Part shown: piece by piece, positions 21,456-33,278 of the stretch
How the letters are laid out: the number at the start of each line of letters is the position of its first letter
How positions within the stretch are numbered: position 1 is the stretch's first letter
Origin: Lepeophtheirus salmonis
Lineage: Eukaryota; Arthropoda; Copepoda; Siphonostomatoida; Caligidae
Assembly (NCBI RefSeq): GCF_016086655.4
Contig: NC_052140.2
Coordinates: 22,568,001 to 22,632,000, forward strand
Reading direction: 5' to 3'
DNA: 64,000 bases
Made by a program: the position numbers and the translations under genes
Notes under the pieces: model-generated
What the model was told of the DNA's origin: nothing
Seen by the model: the letters and a program-made list of their open reading frames with translations, nothing else
Database searches by the model: none

Positions 21456-23559
21456 GTCTAAAGAGGAGTGTCATATTTCATCATTTTTCAGTCTAAAAAT
21501 GGAAAAATGTCGAGTTCGAACAAGGTACGGAATCTATAAAGACACTTTTATAATAATAAAAAACCCTGTTATATTAGTTCATTAGTTTTAGGCCTTAATG
21601 ATAAAAAATGACTTTGAACGATAATAGTACATAATTACGATAATCTCAGAGTTTTCTGAAACTTGTCAACTCAGATAGAAACTGATATCCGTTTTAAGTT
21701 CTGCGCTCAAAGATAAATTATATTTCTGGCTTCATTTCATTGCTAGAATGTTTGACCCTACAATTGTTCCCCTATGACTTATTCATGTTAGAAAAGTCTC
21801 ATAGATAAACGAACAAGCAAAGTATCAAGCTAAAGCATAATTCCATCATTTTCATAATAAAAAACTGCCCTTTTGTTCATTTTATAGTAAAAAAAAATTG
21901 ATTTAAAAATTTCAAAGGTAACATCTATTTTCCTCCAAAAATATAAAATATCTTGAGACAAAATGACTTTAATCATTTATCTCATAACGTTGCCCATGAG
22001 CAACACTTCAGAAAATAGAAGTTACACTATTATAAAAAAATATATATATAAAAAAAGGATGATCTATAAGAATCATTGGGTTAATATGTGTTTAAATATA
22101 AAAATTAAAATTAAAGATAAATATTCATTCAATTTACCATTAGAAATGTCGGAGTTTACAGTTATACGCTTGTTTCAATCCTTTCAGTTTAAATAACCTT
22201 TAAGTAATTCTGTCTTGGAAGTTGTATGTAAGTAAATTATTTATTAGTAGAATTATACTAAAAATTGTGTTTTTTGAAATATAATACTTGATAGTATTCT
22301 TAATTAGTAATGAATGCATTTAAAACATCAATTTTATTTATCATTAGTCTTATATATACATTCTAATATTATCTTAATTAAAAAAAAATTAAATTATATT
22401 ATTTTTTTTTCTTTGGGAATGTTTCTTATAATCAAAACATTGCAAAAAAGTAATTGAAAGTTGAATATTTCACGTATTTTTAGTTCATGAGAGAAAGAGC
22501 AAAGGCAAAATATCTTCAAACAAAATAGTTTAAGAAGAAAGTTGCGGACCTTGCCATAGAAGGCTTGTATTTTTTTCTAAAAACAAGTCACTCATCAAAT
22601 GAAATATAACCTTTTTTCCTACCTTCTAAAAAGATCATTTAAAAAAGAAAAGAGCCCTGGATTTTATGTTATAAAAAAGTGAAAATATTAAAAAAAAAAA
22701 ATCAAATTTCAATAGGACTTTACACATTTATTTTTTCCCTAGGGCCTACTAACGCGAAAATCGACCCTGATTTTAAGCATTATAAAAATTAACTAAACGC
22801 AATGAAATTACAAAATTTGTTCTATATTTTGGCACTAATTGCGATTATTAATCATATAAGGGAGACTAGTCTAATATCGACACTTCCAGAAGAACTTGCC
22901 CAGATCAATTTTAAGACCAGCTCTCATTTCTGAGATCGATTCGGGGCCAATATTCATGCCAAAAGCAAATATATTGAACAATAATAACTTTTATTTGATT
23001 CAACTTGCATTCGGCGTTGGTTTTTATTAAAATCGGATGATTAGTTTATGAGTAAGTCCATTTTAAAAAACAACCTACCGTGTTGGTTGTTGAATAGGTC
23101 GCACCCTATATCTCTGATAAAATTAAAAAGTGGCTTATGTCACCGCTGATGAGTCTTATTTTCGATTTGTGCTCTCCAATTAATTATTTTAGTCTGTTAT
23201 AAACATTCCCATGACTTAAATTATATTGATGGGACAATGGATAAGATGGATAATTCCACCATATGCGACGAAGCTTTTTTTTTGCTCTTAATTATTATTG
23301 CAAACGAGTACATTGGCTACTAACTTCATCAAATTATCATCGTTTGCAATATTTTAAGAGTCGTTATACGTTATATATATTTTTTTTTATCGCATTGTTA
23401 TCGAAATTTTATGTTATCTTCGTGGGATTTGCCAGATCTATGTAAAAATATATATAATATAATAGTATGAATACATTTTGCAAAAAAAAAAAAAAATCTT
23501 TATTGCCCATTGAGAACTACTTATTTTTGACTTTTGGGTTCTTATTATACATACATATT
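21456..23559. other. No recognisable gene
   Basis: About 2.1 kb of AT-rich sequence. The 77-codon frame at 21963-22196 is Lys/Ile/Asn rich, as expected by chance at this composition. No repeat family member recognised. Confidence 0.45.
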
Positions 23560-23561
23560 TA

Positions 23562-24684
23562 CAGGGTGGGGATTTTATCTCCAAAATAAGTTTAAATCTC
23601 AATATCTTGGCAAGCCTGATATCTATGTTGATTAAAGTGTGCTTATCAGATTCAGCTGACAAAACTGTATAGCAAAAAGTATACATCTTTGAGATGTCCT
23701 CCGAATACGAACTCTGTGTGGGTTATTATTGTGTCACTCCGTGCCGGGTTGATGTAGAAGGACGCAAATTACTCCATAGATAATTATGCTAGATATCTTA
23801 AATTGACGTAAACAGATACGGTGTCATGGTAAAATTTTAAATTATAGCCAGTTTGTCAAAATTGGGAGTTGCAACATGATTTATTTCTTAAATATCGACA
23901 TTCTTAAAACCTTATATGTTGGGTAAAGGAAATGTGCCCTAATAGCTACCTGGATCTAAACCCCTTGGACTACAGTGTGTGCCCATCTGTGAAAGAAAGT
24001 CAAATAAATGTGCCCATAACATTGTTGACACCTTGGAGACTTCCATCTTCGAGGCAGTGACCAATATAGACATTGGATAAGGCGTTCCTCACCAAGGCCT
24101 TTGCTAGGTTCACGTCCAGGTTAGAGGTGTTAGTTGTTGCTGGAGTTGGTTAATTTGAGTGATTCATTAACTTCACTATAGGGCCCGTCATGTATAACCA
24201 AAAGCTTTTGTAAATTGATGAATAACTCCATAGATAATTATGCTAAAGCGAGTTTAAATTGATGTACACAGACACGGTGTCGTCCTAGAATTTTAAATTG
24301 GTTCAATTTGTCCAAATTGGGTGATTGAAACCGGATTTATTCCAGGATAAACCAACATTTTCAGACCTTTATATTTTGGGTGAAGGAAATGTTTCCTCTT
24401 AGCTACCTGGATCTGCACCCTTTAAACTACACTGTGGAGCGTTTTGGAGAAAGAGTCCAATAAACCTTCACATAACACTGTTGATTCATTGCGGGCTTCA
24501 ACTCTCAAGGCAGTGGTCAACCTGAGCAAAGAGTTCCTCAGTAAGGTCTGTGTCAGGCTCAGGACCACGTTGAAGACTGTGGTTGAACCTGGATATGGTA
24601 GATTTGATTGATTTACTTCACTATGTAGCTTTCTATTTAATATATATTATCCTTAAATGTTGCAGATTTAAAATCCCCACCCTG
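23562..24684 (+). mobile_element. mariner-like family D element with duplicated 3' half
   Basis: The ends are CAGGGTGGGGATTTTATCTC and AGATTTAAAATCCCCACCCTG, each flanked by TA. Inside, the segment starting ACTCCATAGATAATTATGCT at 23771 is repeated from 24225, a spacing of 454 bases. Each copy encodes the C-terminal end of a transposase (YLDLNPLDYSV in the first and YLDLHPLNYTV in the second, with a degenerate RFTSRLEVLV tail). The catalytic core is missing. The 5' part matches the fragment at 38136. It cannot encode an active enzyme. Confidence 0.75.
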
Positions 24685-25129
24685 TACATATTTTGTATTT
24701 GCCAAAATAATAATTATTAGCAAATCAACGGAAATAAGGTTTTCATGAATATCTGGTGAGTTAATACAAAAAAGAATCTTGAAGAATAATCTGTTTTATT
24801 TTAATTTTATTTCGGTCAAGGAGAGGTGATCAAGTCTAGGGAGGACTGGGTCCTTAGTTTTATTGTTTGTCTATTTTAAGTAAGACAATCTATTTGGAGA
24901 TTTTTTCAATTATTCCTACTAAATTAGATTTTTGTTGTTTTTTTATATCAACAACAATAAAGGCCAAATAGCCTGTCAAAGATGATAAATCAGCAAGACC
25001 CCCAACAATATTTTTGACATTCACTGTCTGATCAACGTGGACTCTTCCAATCATATGCCATGATAGGCAAATGGTAGTTGAAACATACCAATTACTGTTA
25101 GAGGCTTATGGGAAACTTAGTCTCAGTTG
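24685..25129. other. No recognisable gene
   Basis: Spacer between two mariner relics; nothing assignable. Confidence 0.45.
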
Positions 25130-26075
25130 ATCCAGGGTTTCAAACTCCACAAGGATTGCAGAAAAGGCCGGGAGAGTATTGAAGGTGATCGATGAAATCC
25201 GGTAACCAACCAAAAGGAATCAGAAGAATTTTGACTTTGTGGCCTACTCTATAAGTTCTTACCGTCGTGTAAAAATCAGGAAGATTACCTTTGAGATTGA
25301 CCTTTCCTATGATCTTGTTTTCAATATCATTCATGACTACCTCCACATCGGCAAAAGATCATCACGTTGGACTCCTGGTCTTCTTACAGGAAAATACAAA
25401 GGTAATCATCTGAATATGACAAGGTGCTTATAGAAACAGTATGCTGATCATGGAAACACCTTTTTGGAGAGTTTGGTAAAGATGTACGAGTCGATGGTTC
25501 TACATTCAACTCCCGAAAACAAGGAATCCTCAAAACAATGGCTTCCAGTAATCCCCCCAATAAAAGCCAAGGAGGTTGAATGTTTGAAGAAATAATCGTT
25601 CATAGTTTTCTTTGACTTCAAGGGTATCATTTACCAGCACTTCATGTCTAAAGGCCACACCATCAACTCAGCATACTATGTAGATGCCGTACAAACATTT
25701 CTGTAACATTTGAGGAGAGAAGATTATCAATGGATGGCTTCTGCTTCAAGACAATGCCTCTTAGTATACCTTGGATTTCTTGACACAGGAAAACTTCAAA
25801 ATTTAACCTCATGCTCTCATACCAACAAAACCTCTCACTACAAGGACCAAATAGTAGCTACAAATTGGTGTGCAGGGATTCATTTGTAAGCAAAGATTCA
25901 TTTGGAAGCAGGGCTTTATGCACGTCATGAAGGCCTGGTTGAAAAGAGTGCACAAAAACATTGAAGTTATGGGGAATTATGTTGAAAAGTAATTTTTATG
26001 CGTTTGTCTGGAAGACCTCAAATAAAAAAGTGTTAATCTCAGTCGAACCTAAACTTAATCAAACCTTGTAGCCAT
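25130..26075 (+). pseudogene. mariner transposase (DD34D-like), heavily broken
   Basis: Fragments in shifting frames follow the order of a mariner transposase. At about 25465-25545 there is MVLHSTPENKESSKQW, the block just after the first catalytic Asp. Next come IKAKEVE and FIVFFDFKGIIYQHFMSKG (about 25600-25655), then HTINSAYYVDAVQTFL (about 25660-25705). A LLQDNAS-like second-Asp site appears in another frame (about 25745). The end GIMLKSNFYAF (about 25975) fits the C-terminus. Stops and frameshifts are too many for function. Possible TIRs are a degenerate CAGGGTTTCAAACTCC near 25133 and AAACTTAATCAAACCTTG near 26068. Confidence 0.7.
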
Positions 26076-27020
26076 TTTTTCATATTTCTGCTATGAAATT
26101 ATATACTTCAGAATGTTAATTATAGCTTAGAACTTTCATTTGATTTATGAGACTGAAGTTGGCCTCGTAGAGGCCGTTCAAATAAAATAGATATATTGTT
26201 AATTATTTCGTAGAGGCAATGCTTATCATTTAATTTGTAGTGCTTCTAAAGAATAAATAAATAAAAAGTTAGCTATAGAAATTGACGTGATCGTTTAAGC
26301 ACAAGGGATTCAAAAGTGAACGGAATACCTGAGCGACCCATATTTTCCCCTCAATCACCAAGCTTGTATATTTTGCTCAAATATAAGCTTTGAGGGATGA
26401 GTTGAGATACTTAAAAATAATTAACTTTAAATTCATATTCGGACCCCGATATTGTCTCTTTCAAATAAAATCTATCAACTTCTATTTTTTTTATTGTGAT
26501 CGTAATTTTTTGTCATTTTAAGTGCAATTCGCAGCACAGCAATATATTAATCAGAATCATCCTTGTTGATATAAATCAACCATAATTCACTATACAACAC
26601 ACTTCTGGTCTTGGAACAAAAGCAATGCTAAATCCTACATTTATTAATGTTATTTAGATCATAGAACACGAAAATTTTCTTTAAAATGTTCAATTGCAAG
26701 TAGGTTTGGAGTTTAAAGTCTTTTATTTTAATTACGTTTTAAGAGTATAATTTCGATTCAGAGCCATATTTGGAAATGAAATAATTATATTGATGGAACC
26801 TAAATTTTCTCACGCAGATCAGCAAATTTTCGCAACTTATTCTTTAAAAAAAAAAAAAAACGCAAGAAAACTTTTCAAAATAATTTTATAAGTTAAAAAA
26901 ATTGGACCTATCAAAATTATTTAAAGCAAAATAACATAAAAAGTCTTCATAGATTCTATATTTACTAAGTAAAGATTTTTTGTCTTGTACAATGCAACTT
27001 TCAACTTTCATGCTATATCA
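26076..27020. other. No recognisable gene
   Basis: AT-rich spacer with a 16-base A run near 26846; nothing coding recognised. Confidence 0.45.
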
Positions 27021-27081
27021 CAACTTTTCTGCAATAGCCGTAATAGAAATTCGAAAGAAACAAAAAACAAACCGCCCTAGT
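27021..27081 (+). repeat. 3' end of MITE family M1
   Basis: The segment contains CAACTTTTCTGCAATAGCCG, GAAATTCGAAAG and CAAACCGCCCTA. These match the terminal 60 bases of the M1 MITE at 12470-12987 and 31971-32653. The rest of the element is absent. Confidence 0.6.
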
Positions 27082-27294
27082 GTACATATAGATCGAAGAT
27101 GTATACAGGGTGGACTGTATATAGTGTTCCTTCAAGTAAATCATACAAAAAAATTTGATATAAGAAATAATAAAGTAGTTCTATTACTGAAATATTAGAG
27201 GCCTACGCATGTAAAAAAAAAAGGTCACTGTTCCTATTTGATTTTTGCTATCTGTGTCTGATTTATATCATAACTAATGTGCACTTTCAGTATA

Positions 27295-28211
27295 CAAGGT
27301 GAGGACTCAAACATTAGAACCCTATTCGACGCCGTCTCGCCTCAGTTATAAAAGTCTGAAAATTTTGTAATTGACGCCATTCAAAAGAACTGACAAAAAG
27401 CTACAATTTGATATTTGTTTTGTTTCTGTGGAATCAAAAATGTCCGGGTAAGAAGCAAAACGGCAGAGGTTGTGCAATCTCCTCCACACACAAGATTGAC
27501 TCCCACCAGAAGAACTTCACTTTGCAGTGGACGCTGTTCCTAACAGGAGAAATGATCGCTTCTTGGCTGAATAAAGAGCTCAGGTCGAGGGAACCTTCAG
27601 GACCAAATATCCAGCTCAGGTCATGGTCCACGGAGTCGTGGCGTCTGACGGTAGCAAGATGCCTCGCTACTTTTGCAAGACCAACGAGAAAGTCAAGACA
27701 GACGTCTCCTGCAAGGTCCTCTGGTACCATGTCTTCCCATGGTTGAAAAGGACATTCCCCATGGACAACTATGTGTTTACCCGAGATGGCACTCTGGGAC
27801 ACACGTCCAAAAAGATTTAGCATTTCTGCAGGGGGAAAATGGCTGCCCTCTGGCCAGCAGACTTCTGGCCTTCGTCCTCACACAACATGAACCCCTGGAC
27901 TTCAGTGCTTGGTGTGCATTGGAGGACAAGCCGAACAAGTCTTCTTACCCAAATATCGATGCCCTGAAGGCTGTGATCACGGAGGAGTGGAATGATTTTT
28001 CCTCGGACTTCATCAAAGGCATCTGTGCTTCTGTTCGTCCCCGTATTGAAGCCATCATTCAGAATAGAGAGAAACATATTTGCTAAAAAGTGTAGACAAG
28101 TGTTGAATTACCAACTTGTGCTTCAAAAGATTGCCATAAAAATGCTACAAAATAAAAATATTTATAAGTGTAAACGGTTTTATAATTTTTCTGATTTTTG
28201 AGTCCTCACCC
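27295..28211 (+). mobile_element. mariner-like element with GGTGAGGACTCAAA ends, 5' gene part deleted
   Basis: Terminal inverted repeats AAGGTGAGGACTCAAA and TTTTTGAGTCCTCACCCT flank about 0.92 kb, with TA at the edges. The transposase begins in mid-protein, so the DNA-binding domains have been lost. The remaining catalytic domain is described separately. The two ends match almost perfectly over 15 bases, so the copy may be relatively young. Confidence 0.8.
27540..28086 (+). pseudogene. mariner-like transposase catalytic domain, frameshifted
   Basis: In one frame AQVMVHGVVASDGSKMPRYF (27614-27673) leads to WYHVFPWLKRTFP and then DNYVFTRDGTLGHTSKK (about 27763-27817). The Asp of TRDG is the second catalytic residue. 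A stop follows. The protein continues in another frame with DFSAWCALEDKPNKSSYPNI (27900-27959), where the third acidic residue is expected. It ends FIKGICASVRPRIEAIIQNR (28010-28069), the conserved C-terminal helix. The first Asp region is degenerate. One frameshift lies near 27820-27900. Confidence 0.78.
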
Positions 28212-28444
28212 TATTTGTTACGATATGAAATTAAATATAAATGCAAGTATGTAAAGATGATTTTTAAGACTAAAGGCTTAAGACTAATATACACATAAGT
28301 CATTCCAACATATTCAAATTTAACTACTATTCTTTGATTCTGGAGGACAGAACACATATTAATTGATATAACTTTTGGGTAGTCACATGTGAGTGTGCTT
28401 ATGAAAAACAGCAAGTAATCCTGAAGATTTCTTGGGTAGTTGGC
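28212..28444. other. Short spacer between two transposons
   Basis: AT-rich; an open frame on the minus strand at 28211-28456 has no motif. Confidence 0.4.
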
Positions 28445-29576
28445 TACAAGGTCCACGGAAAGTCCTGTAAAATTAACTTTATATAATATAATTATATATA
28501 AGGTTGTGCGATATTATGATTAAACTCTAGTTGCGTCGAAACTAGGTCAAAACAAACCGTTTTGAATAAAATAACAATTTTGTTAACCACTATGGAAGCC
28601 AAGAAAGAGACTATAATCAAGGAGTATCTAAAGGCCAAATCTCGATCCGGCATCTTGAGGAACCTGAAGAGCCTAGAGGTCAACTCCATGCACATCAAGA
28701 GAACCATTGAGAGGTACGAGGGGACTCAATCTATCAAGGACAGACCCGGATCAGGCAGACCAAGGTCATAAAGGACGCTGGGAGTCGTCAAGGCAAGGAC
28801 TGCAAGAAATTACAGGTGGAACCTCACCCAAATGTTCAAGGATTTCAACATGGGTGTATCAACAAAGATACACCTTATCCGATATGACCTTGGGGTGTAT
28901 CCCTACAAATTAAAGAGGCAACATTACCTGTCGAGCAAGGTCAAGGCTAAAATACTTGAGAGAAGCAATGTCATTTTTCAAAAGCTGAGAAATGGCACGG
29001 CTCCCTACATTGTGTTCAGTGATGAAGAGATTTTGATTGTGGAACAGGCTTTTAACCCCCAATTGATCGGATTATGGCCAAAAAAAGTGAGTTGGGTGAC
29101 AATGGAGTCAACAGAGTGCAGAAGCCACATTCTGTGATGGTTTGAGGGACCGTGACTGAGAGAGGGAAGTACCCCTTGGTGTTTGTGCTGGCCGGGGGAA
29201 GATCAAACGTGGCCCAACATCACTTCCTATACGAGCTATTGACCTCCCAACAGGATGGTGCTCCTCCCACACATCCAGCCCATCCTAAACGTTATGGATT
29301 ACTTCTTGACACCAGAGCCTGTGTAATCATCAGTAATAATTTGACGGCCTGAAAGCCAAACTGGTAGCTGACTGGGACATCATCTCCGTGGACATAGTGC
29401 GTGCAACATGCAAGTCCTTTCCAAAGAGACTTCGCGCTGTAGTCAAGGCTAAGGGTGACCATTTCGAATGAAAGTTATGTCACATGTTTTTGGAACTTGT
29501 GTGGACCTATGTCTATAATTAAATGCAAATTAAGTAATTAGTTATATCATTAGTAGAACTTGCCTGGGACCCTGTA
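28445..29576 (+). mobile_element. Tc1/mariner element, near full length, decayed
   Basis: The ends TACAAGGTCCACGGAAAGTC and, reversed, TACAGGGTCCCAGGCAAGTT are imperfect inverted repeats that include the TA target. The length of about 1.13 kb is close to that of an intact element. The single gene is readable in pieces from 28589 to 29471. Confidence 0.72.
28592..29471 (+). pseudogene. Tc1/mariner transposase, broken
   Basis: The gene starts MEAKKETIIKEYLKAKSRSG (28592), a typical N-terminus. It continues LKSLEVNSMHIKRTIERYEG and then IKDRPGSGRPRS, the AT-hook-like linker, ending at a stop near 28768. In a second frame are KLKRQHYLSSKVKAKILERS and YIVFSDEEILIVEQAFNPQ (28903-29060); the Asp of FSDEE is the first catalytic residue. 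A third frame holds LTSQQDGAPPTHPAHPKRYG (about 29240-29300), the second catalytic Asp. The usual third-Asp block is replaced by LDTRACVII, and the C-terminus reads LKAKLVADWDIISVDIVRAT. At least three frameshifts. Confidence 0.78.
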
Positions 29577-30421
29577 TATCATTGAAGCAAAATTTGTATT
29601 TTAGACGACGCCTAATTACTCCAGGTAATGCTGGAAACTACCGATAGTACTATACTCATCTTTGCCGTATAGCTAAATTAATTCGTGTTATTTTGCAGAA
29701 AAAATGATATTTATTAATGATCATTACATAAACACAATAGAGTAGCATATGGTTCGAATGTAATTCCAATCCTTCTGGGTTGTAGTACTCTAAATTAATT
29801 AAAATATAAACAAACACGACAATGATTCTAATGGAGGAAGTCCTAATTACTATCTCCTTTATCAATTAATTAATTATCCTTCGATACGATGGATCATCTA
29901 TATTGGAAAATACTCATGGATTGACAAACAAGAATAATATAAGGCAGGAGAAGTTATTTTTAATTCCCTCTGATCCAGGATGTGTCAGAAGAAGAGGTTT
30001 TTGGCTTTTTAGACCAATCAGAATTAGAGATAAGAAAAAACATTCTTGATAGATGTACAAGACGTCTCTTTCTCTTATAGACTCTTTAGTATGTATGACC
30101 CCCTCGTATCCTTGCTTACAAGTCATCACAATATGAAACTGAGCGGAAAAAACAAAACTCTTATGCTGTCGTAGTTTTTTAAGAGTACACAATCATAATT
30201 ACTATAACAATTGGAATTTCCTATTAAAACAAAGACTATGAATGCGAGTCCGGATGTTAAGGTTGAATCTTTACCGCACAAGTATTGTGCAAAACATAAT
30301 TTATGTGGGTAATGGTGTGACAGGGAGAGGAAGGATGAGTTTTCCACTGATGATGTAGGTAATAAGTTATATACTGACGTCACAAATTATATAATAATTA
30401 CAGGAGACACTAATAACATAT
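29577..30421. other. Spacer with a dispersed repeat
   Basis: A segment at about 29605-29645 containing GACGCCTAATTACTCCAGGT and AATGCTGG matches the reverse complement of 5744-5790. Otherwise no gene. Open frames at 29914-30383 on the minus strand have no motif. Confidence 0.4.
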
Positions 30422-30640
30422 ACAGGGGCGTCCCCAGGATTTTGAAACGGGCTTGGTTCTTGCTTTTCAAAAAAAAATTGAAAATCAATAGCTATTCTCA
30501 AAAAAATTTAATTTTTTTATAAAAAAAAATATAAAATTACAATATCATATATTAAATTTTTTTTTGGGAAACAAATTCAAAAATCTGTGGTTAATATCAG
30601 AAATTTAATTTTCTGAAAAAAATTTAAAGTTTTTCATCGA
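30422..30640. repeat. AT-rich element, left end only
   Basis: Starts ACAGGGGCGTCCCCAGGATT at about 30423, then GGGCTTGGTTCTTGC, followed by about three units of the AT-rich minisatellite (AATAGCTATTCTC, GTGGTTAATATC). No right end is visible. Same family as 10747-11248 and 13366-13606. Confidence 0.55.
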
Positions 30641-31970
30641 CTAAAGTAGGATATTTGTGAAAAATATCCTGTTTTTTCTATTGTAGGTAGTTAATTTATT
30701 GTTTTCACTATAGAAATAAGATTGTAGAAAGATTTTATAGAGCATATTTTTAGTATATATTATTGTCTGATATATGTTAAAGGAAGTCAATAAAGGATAA
30801 AATAAAATGGAGATTTTTAAATCTTTTATTTGTTGGTTCCATTTTGACACCAAATAAATCACTATATTCCTTATTATGATAAAATAATCTTCAATTGACG
30901 AAAGTCTTTGCAGTCCACTGTTTGGACTGCTTTTATGTTTCAGTCGTATAATGGTGGCTCCAAATTTCATCTACAGTAATTAATCAGCCCCGAAACTCGG
31001 ATATATTGGGCCTAAACTGCTCCAAGAGAGTGATACATGATTTTCTTCATTTGGACAAAATTATTCATATCAACTCACTCAAACAACTATTACATAACAT
31101 TGGGAACATTGGAGGTTGGAAACTTTTCGGAACACCCTCGTATATGGCCTCACAGTAAGAGGCCATTAAATTTTTGAGAGGCCAATGTAACACACAACGT
31201 AAAAAATGCAGCATCGACAATAACTTTGGGCCAAATTGATGACTATAACTCAATTTGTTTTTTGGTGGAGGTTTTGCACTTTAACGAGTCGTCTCCATTT
31301 TAGTTCAAGATTGTATTATTGTTAAAAACTTAGGAAAGAAATCGTTGAAATGAAGACCAAATGAGAAAATGAAAAATCTCCCATCTTATCAAATAGGCAC
31401 TAAACATATTCATAAATTTTTATTTATCTATCGTTTACTAAATTATTATTAGTATAATAGATCTATTGAATGGACTCGATTCATGCTGGTTTATCCCTCC
31501 TGAAAACTGCATATTTTAAAAATGAACAACCAACCGACCAAACAAAAACAAATATATTTACTATTTTTTCTTTGCGCACCTTGAATAGAGATTAACATTT
31601 TTTTCCTTATTTCAAATTACTTTGTATGAAATAACTGACTGATAAACAAGGCAGGAGATGATGGTGACCAGGTGTAAAAGAGATGAACATCCCAAAAATA
31701 AAATAAAAATTAAAAAAATTCTTCACACTCCATGACCATATTATTTTATATGTACCTAGAGATACATGGATATATTCGTAGAAGGGAATTTATGATTACA
31801 TATCTATAGTGTTGGATCGATTTAAAAGACTGCAGACCTATCAATCCGGTTTTAATACATTTTGTCAGCATACGACCGGTCCCTATTAATTTTTACAGAC
31901 AAAATGACGTGGCTACTATCTATGTAACTCATTTCAGCTGTTGAACATATATAGAGCGTTTTCATGTTGA
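30641..31970. other. Spacer with weak repeat fragments
   Basis: No gene assigned. The 31790-31960 part (GACTGCAGACC, GACCGGTCCC, AATGACGTGGCTACT, TTTCAGCTGTTGAACATAT) is related to 7305-7440. The 31075-31140 part resembles 17790-17930. Confidence 0.4.
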
Positions 31971-32653
31971 TGAGAGCAGGTGATTTTCAAATTTGATCGA
32001 ATTTCGATTACAGATAGAGTGGTCAATTTGTGGTATGGTATGTAAATTACCTATGCAGAATTAATTGCATTTTCCTACGAGGTCATTTTTAGGTCGCACA
32101 TTTCGATCAAATTATGCAAAAAAAAAAAAAAAAAAAAACTATTGACTTGGTGAATATGGATACTGAGAAGACATTTTGAGTGATTTTGCATTAATATTTT
32201 TAATAGATATTAATTCAAACTATCAAAAGTCTTTTACAAGTTTTGTTCTAAAATTATCTTATGGAACAAAAAAAAAGAAAGAAAAGTAATGAAAAATTTC
32301 TGACCCGCGTATAACCCTCCTTTGTTTACATTTTCAGAAAGGAAAGTTCAAATTTTATTATGTTATTCACCATTTTTGCTCCTTAGGGTAGGGTTAGAAA
32401 AAAACTTTATTTCTGTTTTTTATCCATGTGAATAATGTCTATCATAATTAATAACGGCAAAATTAGGATTAATGCTGTATTTTAATCCTTATTAGCAAAA
32501 TAAGAAAACCTTAGTCTTCCTTCAAACTTTGAACCAGATGTACTACACAAAAATGATATCATAAGAAAATAAAATTATTTTCTTACCAAATGACAACTTT
32601 TCCGAACTAGCCGTAGTCAAAATTCGAAAAAAGTTGAAAAACTAACCCCACTC
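31971..32653. mobile_element. MITE family M1, second long copy
   Basis: The left arm contains TTTGATCGAATTTCGATTAC, TTACCTATGCAGAATT, TTTTCCTACGAGGTCATTTT and TCGATCAAATTATGC. The right arm, reversed, carries AAAAGTTGTCATTTGG and TTTCAACTTTTTTCGAA words. The same words build the arms of 12470-12987. An A run of about 20 bases follows the left arm at 32118. The middle is unique and non-coding. It is longer than the first copy by about 165 bases. Confidence 0.65.
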
Positions 32654-33278
32654 ATGTTGAGAACGGTGATTTTAGAGGCATGCGTAAATTTTAATGGATC
32701 AAAATGATGAGATAGTTTCAATGCATTGTTGGTCATTAGAATGCCCAATGTTGCATTTAAATAATGCATTTTAAGACGAAGAAATTACAATTTAGAGAAT
32801 TAGCATTTAAATTGCACAACGTTTTTGTTTATAATTAAAAGAAGATTGGGGTATGTTGTCGCAAGGAAACATAATGACCTGTTAGAGTGACATTTGTACC
32901 AGACTTACTCTCCATTAGTATGTTTGTATTAAAACTGGTTTGTAGGAGGATGGGATGAGCCCAAGAAAATTATGAACGTTTAAAAGAACTATCCTTTATA
33001 ACCAAGTTAGATCAAATTCAATTCATTTGTAACTTTTGCCGTAATCCTGGTGATCAACAGATACACACAAACAGAGTCAGAAGAGAAAATTGGCAATAGG
33101 GAAAATAGCCAATGGAGATAATTTCCCATCATTTACTAACAAAATCACAAAACCCCCACAATTAAGCAGGTTAAAAACCGCCACTGCCACGTAACCAGAC
33201 ATTTAGACCCCCCAACCAATACTTCCAAATGAACCCTGGGCAAATGGGTTGACAAAGGCTACGACAAAGACACCAAGC
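32654..33278. other. No recognisable gene
   Basis: Mixed sequence leading into a tandem repeat. A GACAAAGACACCAAG stretch just before 33279 resembles the complement of part of the repeat unit (CTTGGTGTCTTTG). Confidence 0.45.

Noticed and set aside
21963..22196. 77-codon open frame as a gene
   Set aside because: Lys/Ile/Asn-rich composition is what chance gives at this AT content; no motif, no signal, no neighbours.
27434..27823. 129-codon minus-strand frame
   Set aside because: It is the antisense shadow of the mariner catalytic domain encoded on the plus strand at 27540-28086.
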